Source: Microcaldota archaeon (GTDB lineage Archaea; Micrarchaeota; Micrarchaeia; Micrarchaeales; CABMGC01). From it: a DNA stretch of 33,024 bases. The stretch lies in contig JAGWGN010000013.1 of assembly GCA_028867335.1 (NCBI GenBank), positions 1 to 33,024 on the forward strand, in the 5' to 3' direction. Position numbers and translations under genes: made by a program. This document shows positions 1-7,274 of the stretch, piece by piece. Each line of letters begins with the position of its first letter. Within the stretch, counting starts at the first letter, position 1. Under the pieces are notes generated by a model. That model was not told the DNA's origin. It was given only the letters and a program-made list of their open reading frames with translations, and made no database searches.

Positions 1-128
1 TTGTTGTTTAGGCTGTAGTTAGGATAAAAATGCTGGGCAAGGAGCACGAAAAAGACAAGCTCTGCGGCTGCAAGCATTATTATGATACCAGCATACTTCT
101 TAAATTGCTCAACTCCACCATTTCTCAT
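1..128 (-). CDS. Membrane protein, N-terminal fragment (DUF998-like?), cut by window edge
   Basis: Only the first 42 residues lie in the window; the gene continues beyond base 1. It starts at an ATG (base 128) and reads MRNGGVEQFKKYAGIIIMLA, followed by a hydrophobic helix (about residues 13-33) and then HFYPNYSLNN. A start, one TM helix and then a YPxYSxxNN motif resembles the N-terminus of archaeal DUF998 membrane proteins, where such a motif follows TM1. The rest of the protein cannot be seen, so this is a resemblance only. Confidence 0.5.
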   Translation of the reverse strand, partial: MRNGGVEQFKKYAGIIIMLAAAELVFFVLLAQHFYPNYSLNN

Positions 129-205
129 ATTAATGGATTGGAAATGATATAATTTATACGTTGGGTTGGGGATTAGATTGATGATTATAGAACTTCGATT
201 ATTAC

Positions 206-886
206 TCAATTATTTTTCCTTGCTTTGAATATCCAATATAGGAAGAGATTAACTACCACAAAGCCTATTCCTAATTCCAATTCAGGATAAACATCTTGAA
301 TAAATAAATTTGGAAAGGTAGTCATATCATGAAACAATTGATTAGGCGGTATTAGACTAGCGGTACTAGGTATTGTGACATTATTAGAGATACCATTGTA
401 TATTGCAAAGTTAGAAGTATTACTATAAACAAGGTAATCAGTAGCGGCCCACAGGATATTTGTATAAATCTTGAATATGGCAAATAGATTTATAATTGAT
501 ACAAAAAGAAAAACGAACGGTAATACTGCGAATATCATTAAAGTGTATCTCTTTAGTTTAGCATATTCGGTATTATCTTTTGTACCATCATTAACTACTT
601 TTAAAATCTCAATAAAAACAAGCCCATATAGACCTATCAATGTGGCAGCAATAACTTCTGAAATTTGGATGGCACCATTGGCGTAAGTTGTAAAAACGAC
701 TAAATTATTGCCAATCAAAGAATGTAGAATTGGAAAGGTACTACTATTTGCTCCAAGAGCAAGACCTAAGTTTAAAAAATCAAGTGTTATGGGATTAGTT
801 TGAAGATTATTCAAGAACCAAAATCCTAGAATTAGTGAAATGACAATAGTAATTAAAATAATTAAATTTTGCTTGTGCCCCTTCAT
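206..886 (-). CDS. Unknown four-TM membrane protein, AT-rich
   Basis: A 226-residue protein I do not recognise. It has an N-terminal TM helix (about 7-27), further helices near 76-97 and 112-137, a long Asn/Ser/Thr-rich non-membrane segment (about 140-200) with potential N-glycosylation sequons, and a last TM helix (about 205-223) ending in a basic tail (KARKNN). The DNA is visibly more AT-rich than the genes from 1142 onward, and codons end mainly in A/T, so it differs in composition from its neighbours. It lies between a truncated membrane gene and tRNA-Trp. Composition and position suggest possible horizontal acquisition, but no integrase or direct repeat is visible. Confidence 0.6.
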   Translation of the reverse strand: MKGHKQNLIILITIVISLILGFWFLNNLQTNPITLDFLNLGLALGANSSTFPILHSLIGNNLVVFTTYANGAIQISEVIAATLIGLYGLVFIEILKVVNDGTKDNTEYAKLKRYTLMIFAVLPFVFLFVSIINLFAIFKIYTNILWAATDYLVYSNTSNFAIYNGISNNVTIPSTASLIPPNQLFHDMTTFPNLFIQDVYPELELGIGFVVVNLFLYWIFKARKNN

Positions 887-943
887 TTCGTTACGCCCAC
901 TTTATCGATATTTGTCCAAAATCCTATAAGCCTTAAAAGGGAT

Positions 944-1081
944 TGGGGTTGCCGAGATTTGAACTCGGACTTGCTGGTGGCACCTATTCACATATCATAG
1001 TTCCAAATTCAGGTCATCGCAATGGGCTCATAATTTTCAATATCTGGAGCCAGCCGCGCTGCCAGGTTACGCAACAACCCC
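944..1081 (-). tRNA. tRNA-Trp (CCA anticodon) with 65-nt intron
   Basis: Read on the minus strand, a 7-bp acceptor stem GGGGTTG/CAACCCC closes with discriminator A (944). The D stem is GCGT/GCGC, the anticodon stem GCTGG/CCAGC, the anticodon loop CTCCAGA (anticodon CCA = Trp), the variable loop 4 nt, and the T arm CCGAG-TTCAAAT-CTCGG. The mature tRNA is 73 nt. The anticodon loop is interrupted after position 37 by an intron at 979-1043. No 3' CCA is encoded. Confidence 0.96.
979..1043 (-). other. tRNA-Trp intron (65 nt) with bulge-helix-bulge
   Basis: The intron sits at the canonical 37/38 position. Folding by eye gives a bulge-helix-bulge. The 5' bulge is A36-G37-A(+1) and the 3' bulge is the last two intron bases CC plus A38. 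Between them is a 4-position central helix CUCC/GGUG with one U-U mismatch. On the intron side follows the stem UAUU/AAUA. This is the substrate form recognised by archaeal tRNA-splicing endonuclease. I could not place a convincing full set of C, D', C' and D boxes in it. Confidence 0.85.
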
Positions 1082-1141
1082 GCTCCTATCTAGATAGATG
1101 GTAAGATATTTATTTAGCTTATGTGCTACTAGTCTGTTTTT

Positions 1142-1654
1142 ATGGGAAGAGTGCTCTACAAGGACAAGTACACCAAAATTGAGGAAAAGGTGGTTAGGGT
1201 CAGGGGAAAGAGGATCGTGACCACCCAGTTCACTAATGCGGATGTGGCAGTTGTTGTCCCGCTGCTTAAGGGAGGCAGATTCCTTCTCGAAAAGCAGTAC
1301 CGCCACGGGCTTGACGCATACAACATCGAGTTTCCAGCAGGGCTCATCGACAAAGGAGAGAAGCCGCTTAGCGCGGCAAAAAGGGAACTTGAGGAGGAGA
1401 CCGCATACAAACCTGTAAGAATCAAATTCATGTTCAGCGATTTCAGCAATCCGTCTGTTAGCAAAAGGATGTTTCACTACTTCTTTGCGGACAGGTTCGT
1501 GAAGGGCAAGACCCATTTTGATGATTCTGAGGAGATACAGCTGATGAAAATTGCGCCAAAAAGGCTTGAGAGTATGATAAAAAGAGGGAGAATACGCGAC
1601 CACAAGACCATCTGCGGGTACCTCTACTGGAAGAATTACATAGCCAAGAAGTGA
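1142..1654 (+). CDS. Nudix hydrolase (ADP-ribose pyrophosphatase-like)
   Basis: A 170-residue Nudix protein. The Nudix box begins at G67 of FPAGLIDKGE and continues through E73 and R81-E82-L83 to E85-E86, matching GX5EX7REUXEEXGU except that Ala88 replaces the usual Gly near the end. The glutamates bind Mg2+ and drive hydrolysis of nucleoside diphosphates linked to another moiety. The FPAG lead-in and the overall layout resemble ADP-ribose pyrophosphatases, but substrate cannot be assigned safely. A TATA-like element (ATTTATTTAG, about 1106-1115) lies about 30 bp upstream of the ATG, consistent with a leaderless mRNA. It is the first gene of a four-gene plus-strand run. Confidence 0.9.
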   Translation: MGRVLYKDKYTKIEEKVVRVRGKRIVTTQFTNADVAVVVPLLKGGRFLLEKQYRHGLDAYNIEFPAGLIDKGEKPLSAAKRELEEETAYKPVRIKFMFSDFSNPSVSKRMFHYFFADRFVKGKTHFDDSEEIQLMKIAPKRLESMIKRGRIRDHKTICGYLYWKNYIAKK

Positions 1655-1658
1655 GACC

Positions 1659-2249
1659 ATGATAAAATGCATCCTTTTTGACCTAGGCGGAGTGCTCGTC
1701 GAATTCTCAGATGAGGAGTACCTGGGATACCTTGCAAAGGTAAGCGGCAATAACAAGAGGAAAACCGAGAAGATGGTTGAGTTTTGGTGGAGGAGGCTTT
1801 TTCTTGGCATGATACACATCAAGTTCTTCGAGCAGAGAATCGCGAAGATATTCGGGATAGACAAAAGCCAGGTGCAGTGGGTGGAGTTCTATGAAAAAAG
1901 GGTCAGGCTGAATAAAGATATGATTACGCTTGCTAAGAAGCTCAGAAAGAACTACACCGTGGCTTTCCTATCCGACATAGATTTCAGCAGGTATGACATA
2001 GCCCTCAGGCTTCTTGACCTTAAGTGGTTTGATTACGATTTCGCATCGTGCTATATAAGGAAAAAGAAGCCCGATCCGGAAGTTTATAGGTACGTGCTAA
2101 GGAAGATGAAACTGAGGGCCGATGAGGTCGTTTTCATAGACAATAAATGGGAGAATGTGCTCGGCGCAAGAAGCGTGGGAATAAAGTCACTCCTATTTCG
2201 AAATAGGAAGGATCTTCTGGCAAGGCTGAAGAAACTGGGGATTGCGTAG
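1659..2249 (+). CDS. HAD-superfamily hydrolase (HAD-IA type)
   Basis: A 196-residue haloacid dehalogenase-fold protein. Motif I is FDLGGVL (nucleophile D8; the second position is Gly10, as in YihX-like members), motif II is the Ser of FLSD (about residue 107), and motifs III/IV are KKPDPEVY followed by VVFIDNKWENVLGARSVG. A helical cap lies between motifs I and II. The family transfers phosphate through an aspartyl intermediate; the substrate is unknown, with sugar phosphates or nucleotides possible. The ATG is 4 nt after the Nudix stop, so the two are probably co-transcribed. Confidence 0.88.
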   Translation: MIKCILFDLGGVLVEFSDEEYLGYLAKVSGNNKRKTEKMVEFWWRRLFLGMIHIKFFEQRIAKIFGIDKSQVQWVEFYEKRVRLNKDMITLAKKLRKNYTVAFLSDIDFSRYDIALRLLDLKWFDYDFASCYIRKKKPDPEVYRYVLRKMKLRADEVVFIDNKWENVLGARSVGIKSLLFRNRKDLLARLKKLGIA

Positions 2250-2257
2250 GTTAATTC

Positions 2258-3106
2258 ATGTCAATACTAGGCGAAATTGGTGTCCTGTTTGCAAGGCAGT
2301 GGATAGCGGGCACAAACGCCTCCGATGCGCTGCGCGTTGCAAAGGAGATAAACTTTGGCGGAAAGGGGGTCATACTCAACTATCTAGGGGAAAACTTCAC
2401 GGACAAGGGACAAATTGAGAAGAGCGTCAAGATTTACCTTGAACTTCTTGGGCAGATAAAAAAACAGAAGATAGGGGCAAGTGTGTCGGTTAAGCCCTCT
2501 CAGCTCGGCATAATGGTCGGGGACGATGAGTTCTACCGCAACTATCTGAAGATAGTGGCATATGCAAAGAAGCTCGGGCTGATTGTTTGGGTCGATGCCG
2601 AGGAGTACGAGTACATTGAAAGGACACAAAAGATTGCCCTTCTGGTCCTTAAGAGATACAAGAATACAGGAGTCGCAATACAGACAAGGCTGAGAAGAAG
2701 CATGGGGGACGCAGAGGGGATTGCAAAGGCAGGTGGAATGATAAGGCTGGTGAAGGGTGCCTATGCAGAACCTGCGGAAAAGGCATATGTGAGACCGGAT
2801 GAGATAACAGGCAACTACGAAAAGATAATGGAGAGGCTCTTTGCGATTGGGGCAAGGCTTATGGTAGCGACCCACGATGACTATTTAATATATAAAGCAG
2901 TTTCGCTCGAAAAGAAGTATAGGAGAAGGGTAATGTTTGGCATGCTCAAGGGGATACGCGGAAGGCTCGCGGACAGACTCTCTAATAGCGGTGAGGAGGT
3001 GCAGATATATCTTCCGTTCGGGGAGGAGTGGTTTGCCTACTCGCTGCGCAGGCTTAAAGAGGAGGGGCATGCAATGTTACTTGTGAGGTCCATATTCCAG
3101 CAATAG
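2258..3106 (+). CDS. Proline dehydrogenase-like flavoprotein (PRODH/PutA domain)
   Basis: A 282-residue single-domain protein with the PRODH barrel signature: SVKPSQLG (77-84), a DAEEYEY acidic strand (113-119), QTRLRRS (142-148), RLVKGAY (163-169), ATHDDY (204-209), FGMLKGIR and YLPFGEEWFAYSLRRL (251-266). Known members oxidise L-proline to 1-pyrroline-5-carboxylate with FAD and pass electrons to quinone or another acceptor. Length fits monofunctional PRODH. No P5C dehydrogenase is in the window. It lies 8 nt upstream of prolyl-tRNA synthetase, so both genes of this tight pair handle proline. It could act on another imino acid; the fold assignment is firm and the substrate is not. Confidence 0.85.
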   Translation: MSILGEIGVLFARQWIAGTNASDALRVAKEINFGGKGVILNYLGENFTDKGQIEKSVKIYLELLGQIKKQKIGASVSVKPSQLGIMVGDDEFYRNYLKIVAYAKKLGLIVWVDAEEYEYIERTQKIALLVLKRYKNTGVAIQTRLRRSMGDAEGIAKAGGMIRLVKGAYAEPAEKAYVRPDEITGNYEKIMERLFAIGARLMVATHDDYLIYKAVSLEKKYRRRVMFGMLKGIRGRLADRLSNSGEEVQIYLPFGEEWFAYSLRRLKEEGHAMLLVRSIFQQ

Positions 3107-3114
3107 GTGCTTAA

Positions 3115-4566
3115 TTGGCTAAGGAGAAAATCGATGAAAAGGGGATAACGGCCAGGAAGGCCGAGAACTTCTCAGAGTGGTACGTCCAGGCGATCATCCG
3201 CTCCGAGTTCCTCGACTACAGCGACGTCTCCGGATGCTACATATTCCGCCCAGCAGCCTATGCCGCGTGGCAGAAGATATACGATGCTGTTGACCCTGAG
3301 CTTAGAAAGCTAGGGGTCGAGAATGTGTATTTCCCGGTGCTCATACCGGAGAAGTTCCTCAGCGTGGAGAAGGACCACATCGAGGGCTTTGCGGCAGAGG
3401 TCGCCTGGGTAACCCATGCCGGCGACACGAAGCTGGGGGAGAGGCTTGCGGTGCGTCCAACCTCGGAGGCTATGATGTACCCGACGTTTGCGAAGTGGAT
3501 CAGGTCCTGGAGGGATCTGCCGATGCGATACAACCAGTGGAACAGCGTGCTTAGATGGGAGTTCAAGGACCCGACGCCATTCCTTAGGACCCGAGAGTTC
3601 CTCTGGAACGAGGGACACAGCGTGTTTGCAACCGAGGGGGAGGCAAGGGGAGAGAGGGACCAGATACTCAATCTTTATGTTCGGATACTAAAGGAGTACC
3701 TTGCGCTTCCAGGGATAGTCGGTAGGAAGACGGAGAAGGAGAAGTTTGCAGGGGCGGTTGAGAGCTACTCGATAGAGCATGTCATGCCTGATGGGTACGG
3801 GGTCCAGGGACCGGCGTTCCACTTCGACGGCCAGAAGTTCGCCAGGTCATTTGAGATAAAGTTCCTTGACGCGGAGGGCAAGAGCTCATACGCATGGCAG
3901 AACACCTATGCGATAAGCACAAGGGAGCTTGGTGTGATGGTAGCGACCCACGGGGATGACAAGGGGCTTGTTATACCCCCAAAGCTCGCGCACATACAGG
4001 TGGTGGTAGTCCCGATCTACAAGAACGAGAACAAGGAGACGGTGATGGAGTTCGCAGGCAAGGCGGTCAAGCTCCTAGGGGAGGAAGTCAGGGTCAGGCT
4101 TGACGACAGGGAGGGATACTCGCCGGGATTCAAGTTCAATGAGTGGGAGATGAAAGGGGTGCCAATCAGAATCGAGATTGGGCCGAAGGACGTGGAGAAA
4201 AGGCAGGTTGTGCTCGTCAGAAGGGACACGGGCGCAAAGAGCGAGACGGACCTGGGAAACCTATCAGAGAAGGTAAATTTGCTTCTCAATGAGATACACA
4301 AGGCGCTCTACCTGAAGGCGGAGAAGTTCCTTCACGACAATGTGCACACAGCAAAGGACTACGACTCGCTAAAGAAGATCCTCAAGGAAAAGGGAGGGCT
4401 GGTCAGTGCGCCTTGGTGCGAGGACCAAGAGTGCGAGGAGAAGATAAAGGCGGAGACTGGGGCTAAGATCACCAACATGCCGCTGGGGCAGGGGAAGGTG
4501 GACGCGAAATGCGTCTACTGCAAGAAGAAGGCGAAGACAATGGCGAATTTCGCCAAGTCATACTGA
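3115..4566 (+). CDS. proS: Prolyl-tRNA synthetase, archaeal/eukaryotic type
   Basis: A 483-residue class II aminoacyl-tRNA synthetase that charges tRNA-Pro. The N-terminus (FSEWYVQAIIRSEFLDYSDV) and motif 2 (RWEFKDPTPFLRTREFLWNEGHS, about residues 143-165) are ProRS hallmarks. The anticodon-binding domain (about 290-390) is followed by a C-terminal metal-binding module with Cys in CEDQEC and CVYC, ending in Tyr as is typical of the archaeal form. The start is a TTG at 3115, 8 nt after the previous stop; I see no in-frame ATG or GTG near it. A T6 run after the stop (4565-4572) may terminate the operon. Confidence 0.96.
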   Translation: MAKEKIDEKGITARKAENFSEWYVQAIIRSEFLDYSDVSGCYIFRPAAYAAWQKIYDAVDPELRKLGVENVYFPVLIPEKFLSVEKDHIEGFAAEVAWVTHAGDTKLGERLAVRPTSEAMMYPTFAKWIRSWRDLPMRYNQWNSVLRWEFKDPTPFLRTREFLWNEGHSVFATEGEARGERDQILNLYVRILKEYLALPGIVGRKTEKEKFAGAVESYSIEHVMPDGYGVQGPAFHFDGQKFARSFEIKFLDAEGKSSYAWQNTYAISTRELGVMVATHGDDKGLVIPPKLAHIQVVVVPIYKNENKETVMEFAGKAVKLLGEEVRVRLDDREGYSPGFKFNEWEMKGVPIRIEIGPKDVEKRQVVLVRRDTGAKSETDLGNLSEKVNLLLNEIHKALYLKAEKFLHDNVHTAKDYDSLKKILKEKGGLVSAPWCEDQECEEKIKAETGAKITNMPLGQGKVDAKCVYCKKKAKTMANFAKSY

Positions 4567-4573
4567 TTTTTTC
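4565..4573 (+). terminator. Poly-T terminator after proS
   Basis: A run of six T immediately after the proS stop codon. Archaeal RNA polymerase terminates at short U-tracts without a hairpin. The next gene is convergent, which fits termination here. Confidence 0.4.
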
Positions 4574-4661
4574 AGATGCGTAATATCATCACTAGTCAGA
4601 ATTACCTCGTATCATCATCAAAATAGAATTGGCTGACCATCCTTATATTCCTTTCTCGGGA

Positions 4662-5537
4662 CTATGCGATCAGGACGTATGAGAGCAGGACCATTATAAT
4701 GCCAAGCAGCATCTTGCGCTTTATTCCCTGCTCCTTGAACATCGATCCGGCAAAGAAGACGGTTATGACCACAAAGAGCGAGTTTCGCACGGTGCTTGCG
4801 ATGCTCACCGAAACCAATGGCAGCGAGAGCACATTGTAGTATGTTAGCCGGTAGGCTATTGTCAGCAGGACGATTGCGATAAGGGTATATCGGTAGGTGA
4901 TCGCAGTCTGCGCGATCTCCCTGATGCCGTTGTACTTTAGGGTTATGAATATCGCAAACTCGAAGGCCATAAGGATCTGCATTATCACCAAAAATGAGAA
5001 GACGCCTATGTCGAGAAGCTGGTACCTTCCGATTATCGTTGTTACCGCGGTGAGTATCGCGCTGATTACAAGGAAATACTTGTACTTGGTGCTCTCGAAA
5101 TCCTTCTTTTTTCCGGATTTGGGCCTGTTGAAAAGCAGAATGTATGTCGCAACTATGAGCCCGGCGATTGCCCCGTATTGGATCAGGCTCAGGCGCTCGG
5201 AGAGGTAGGTGTAGGCGAAGAGCACGATGAAGAAAAGCGGGAGGGAGCTTGAGACAGGGGTTGCGACCGATAGGCTCCCGTGCTTGAACACCCTTGCGGA
5301 GATAAGATACGATGCTGATGTGAGAACGCTTCCCACGACCAGGAGGAGCCATTGCAGCGGGCTTATCTGGCTTATGTTGGCCAGCGGCAGGAAAACAAGC
5401 GAGACGATCGCTATAATCCATGAGAAGGCGGCGCTGTACTGGGTCGCGTGCTCCGACTTGAGGGTCCTCTTCTCGAGTATTGTCGCCGCCGCCATCAGCA
5501 CTGAGGAGATGAGAACCAGGTAATACCACTCGATCAT
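4662..5537 (-). CDS. EamA/DMT-family transporter
   Basis: A 291-residue membrane protein with about ten hydrophobic helices in two related halves, each about five TM. The first half begins MIEWYYLVLISSVLMAAATI and has a GSLSVATPVSSSLPLFFIVL segment; the second half has PLVSVSIASTVRNSLFVVI. This ten-TM duplicated layout is that of drug/metabolite transporters (EamA). The substrate is unknown. The reading frame is open further upstream, but the ATG at 5537 is chosen because GGTGAT lies just before it and the upstream extension is not hydrophobic or family-like. It is divergent from the AlkA-like gene. Confidence 0.82.
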   Translation of the reverse strand: MIEWYYLVLISSVLMAAATILEKRTLKSEHATQYSAAFSWIIAIVSLVFLPLANISQISPLQWLLLVVGSVLTSASYLISARVFKHGSLSVATPVSSSLPLFFIVLFAYTYLSERLSLIQYGAIAGLIVATYILLFNRPKSGKKKDFESTKYKYFLVISAILTAVTTIIGRYQLLDIGVFSFLVIMQILMAFEFAIFITLKYNGIREIAQTAITYRYTLIAIVLLTIAYRLTYYNVLSLPLVSVSIASTVRNSLFVVITVFFAGSMFKEQGIKRKMLLGIIMVLLSYVLIA

Positions 5538-5561
5538 ATAATCACCATATGCCCTGGGCAC

Positions 5562-5570
5562 AATTAAATA
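5562..5570 (+). promoter_or_regulatory. TATA element for AlkA-like gene
   Basis: AATTAAATA is centred about 25 bp upstream of the GTG at 5592, the spacing expected between an archaeal TATA box and the transcription start. This implies a leaderless message starting at that GTG. Confidence 0.5.
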
Positions 5571-5591
5571 CATTATTTGGAGATTGATAGT

Positions 5592-6224
5592 GTGGAAAAA
5601 CAAGAATTTGAATCTTTGCTCGACAAGGGGGTCTGGAGGAGGGGCACGGCGCACCTTGCAAGAAGGGACAAGGTGCTTGGACGGATAATAAGGAGAGTTG
5701 GATATCCAAACTTTGAGGTGCACGAGAACCACTACAGCTCCCTGATAGTCTCGATAGTCTCGCAGCAGATCTCGTGGGCCGCAGCAAACTCGATACTCCG
5801 GCGATTCAGGCAGATGTACAAAGGAAGGATGCCTACGCCAAAGGAGTATCTCAAAACAAAGAATGAAAAATTGAGAGGGGCTGGCATCTCTCCGCAGAAA
5901 TGTCTCTACCTAAAGGACCTGTGCGAGAGGATCGAGAATGGGGCGCTTGAGCTCAAAAAATTCCACAGGATGCCCAACGAGATGATAATCGAGGAGCTAG
6001 ACGAGGTGAAGGGGATAGGCAGGTGGACTGCTGAGATGTTCCTCATATTCAGCCTCGGACGGACCGATGTCTTCCCCATGGACGACCTTGGGATAAGAAA
6101 GGCCGTCAAGGAGGTCTATGGGCTCAGGGACCTTCCGGACAAAAAGAAGCTGGAGGGGATAAGCAGGGTCTGGCGCCCTTATGGATCGATCGCCGCGCTC
6201 TACCTCTGGCACAGCCACGACTAG
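5592..6224 (+). CDS. DNA-3-methyladenine glycosylase II-like (AlkA, HhH-GPD)
   Basis: A 210-residue base-excision glycosylase of the helix-hairpin-helix GPD superfamily. HYSSLIVSIVSQQISWAAANSI is the conserved first helix of the AlkA type. The hairpin LDEVKGIGRWTAEMFL is followed by the loop FPMDDLGIRKAV, whose Asp is the catalytic residue. The absence of a Lys before the hairpin's final helix makes it monofunctional, unlike the Ogg1-type gene at 19373. The expected role is removal of alkylated purines. The GTG at 5592 fits a leaderless mRNA from the TATA at 5562-5570; a TTG at 5577 in the same frame would add five residues. Confidence 0.88.
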   Translation: MEKQEFESLLDKGVWRRGTAHLARRDKVLGRIIRRVGYPNFEVHENHYSSLIVSIVSQQISWAAANSILRRFRQMYKGRMPTPKEYLKTKNEKLRGAGISPQKCLYLKDLCERIENGALELKKFHRMPNEMIIEELDEVKGIGRWTAEMFLIFSLGRTDVFPMDDLGIRKAVKEVYGLRDLPDKKKLEGISRVWRPYGSIAALYLWHSHD

Positions 6225-6237
6225 AATTAGAATGCAA

Positions 6238-6310
6238 TAGCCCCTATCGGATTCGAACCGATGTGTGCGGGTCCAAAGCCCGCTATCCTTGGCCACTAGA
6301 TGAAGGGGCT
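6238..6310 (-). tRNA. tRNA-Gln (UUG anticodon)
   Basis: Minus strand. The acceptor AGCCCCT/AGGGGCT has A1-U72, the archaeal tRNA-Gln identity feature used by the GatDE amidotransferase. The D stem is ATCT/GGAT, the anticodon stem GCGGG/CCCGC with loop CTTTGGA (anticodon TTG), and the T arm ATCGG-TTCGAAT-CCGAT. It is 73 nt with discriminator A, no intron and no encoded CCA. Confidence 0.96.
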
Positions 6311-6352
6311 ACAACATATTATCGTGGGAAAGGATTTTATAGCACTTGCCCG

Positions 6353-6628
6353 CTACGCCAAAAACATGACACACAGCAGCACCAGACAGTTTAGAACCTG
6401 CAGGTAAGATGCCCTGAGATGGGTCTCGGAGCTTGCATCTCTCCTTTGGCCACCGACAAGGACTGCAAGTATTGGAAATGCGATCAGCAGATACGAGAAA
6501 GGGATCGTAACATCCAAGATTGCAGCGCAGACGAGCATCGAAAGGGCAATGTTTGCCCCTAAAAGCAGGTATGACGCGTAGTGGTATCTTGCGGAAATTC
6601 TCTTGTATATGTTTCTCAGCGCGATCAT
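6353..6628 (-). CDS. Small membrane protein, last gene of T4SS-like operon
   Basis: A 91-residue protein starting MIALRNIYKRISARYHYASY. It has two adjacent hydrophobic helices (about 20-40 and 43-60), a short polar connector with GGQRRDASSETH, and a third helix at the C-terminus (about 73-91). No family recognised. Its ATG overlaps the preceding stop (ATGA) and is preceded by GGTGG. It ends the eight-gene operon, so it is probably co-translated with the secretion-like genes. Longer in-frame upstream sequence is ignored because the overlap and SD decide the start. Confidence 0.65.
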   Translation of the reverse strand: MIALRNIYKRISARYHYASYLLLGANIALSMLVCAAILDVTIPFSYLLIAFPILAVLVGGQRRDASSETHLRASYLQVLNCLVLLCVMFLA

Positions 6629-6822
6629 GTGACCACCAGGTGCAGTATCAGAGCAAATATGAAGATGGAGAGGAATGAGGCAGTGGACTTTTGGAGAAGC
6701 GGCTCCCTCTCCCTGGATTTGAGTAGCATTGTTCGCGCAGTTGAGAGATTTAACAGGATGCAAAAGGCTATTCCGCTTAACTTTGCCGCGAAATCAAAAA
6801 ACTCAGTAAGTATCACGATCAT
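6625..6822 (-). CDS. Small two-TM protein in T4SS-like operon
   Basis: A 65-residue protein with two hydrophobic helices (about 1-25 and 45-65) joined by a basic polar loop around ARTMLLKSREREPLLQKS. This resembles, in shape only, small two-helix components of type IV secretion systems such as VirB3. It overlaps the gene before (TGATG) and after (ATGA), so it is translationally coupled at both ends. A GTGGT motif lies upstream of the ATG. No family recognised. Confidence 0.6.
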   Translation of the reverse strand: MIVILTEFFDFAAKLSGIAFCILLNLSTARTMLLKSREREPLLQKSTASFLSIFIFALILHLVVT

Positions 6823-7274
6823 CAGACCACGATCTCCTCCAATTTTGAATCGAGCAGGTACGCGAGAAGAAGTCCTGAGAGGCTTGACTTCTCTGTTAGC
6901 AGATTTGTCAGATGCGCGGGGTTTGAAGAGAGCAAGCTTATCCGGTCCGGCCTGTCCCGGCATTTGAGCAGGTAAGAGCCCGCTAGCGGAGTCTCCACTA
7001 GGCCAAGGGAGTGAAAGGCACGTGAGCGCAGATTGTCAGAGTCGCCTCTGCCGGCGCGAATTCCGTTTATGATTAGCTGGTCGCTTAAGTAATTACCTGC
7101 CCTCGCCCCTTTTTCCGCATCCTTGGCAATTTGGGATTTGGCGGTCGGAGCTATGTTGTGCTGGATCACAAAATGCCTAGAGTAGGGATTGAATTTCATT
7201 AGCAATACGAAAAGCGCAAGGCCCAGCATGAGAGGGAGCTGCTCCAAAAGAATATCTTGGCCGTAGGAGCTCAT
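6822..7274 (-). CDS. Unknown membrane-anchored protein in T4SS-like operon
   Basis: A 150-residue protein with one N-terminal TM helix (about 10-27, LPLMLGLALFVLLM) and a soluble mixed-charge domain (about 40-150), probably cytoplasmic given the basic residues after the helix. No known motif was found. The ATG at 7274 overlaps the previous stop (ATGA) and is preceded by GGTGAT at a good SD distance. Function unknown; tight coupling with the VirB4-like gene cluster suggests it is part of the same machine. Confidence 0.65.
   Translation of the reverse strand: MSSYGQDILLEQLPLMLGLALFVLLMKFNPYSRHFVIQHNIAPTAKSQIAKDAEKGARAGNYLSDQLIINGIRAGRGDSDNLRSRAFHSLGLVETPLAGSYLLKCRDRPDRISLLSSNPAHLTNLLTEKSSLSGLLLAYLLDSKLEEIVV

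Noticed and set aside
944-966. Attachment-site duplication of the tRNA-Trp 3' end
   Set aside because: No second copy of the tRNA 3' end is seen in bases 1-900, and no integrase is present in the window.
979-1043. Box C/D guide RNA inside the tRNA-Trp intron
   Set aside because: GATGA and CTGA fragments are present but directly adjacent in C-then-D order with no guide between them, and no second pair is clear; 65 nt is tight for both boxes.
1067-1864. 265-codon minus-strand open frame across tRNA-Trp, Nudix and HAD genes
   Set aside because: It runs antisense to well-supported genes and into a tRNA; composition is that of a shadow frame.
4618-5529. Alternative 303-codon open frame antisense-offset to the transporter
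   Set aside because: It is a shadow of the EamA gene in another frame with unnatural Arg/His/Pro-rich composition and no domain.
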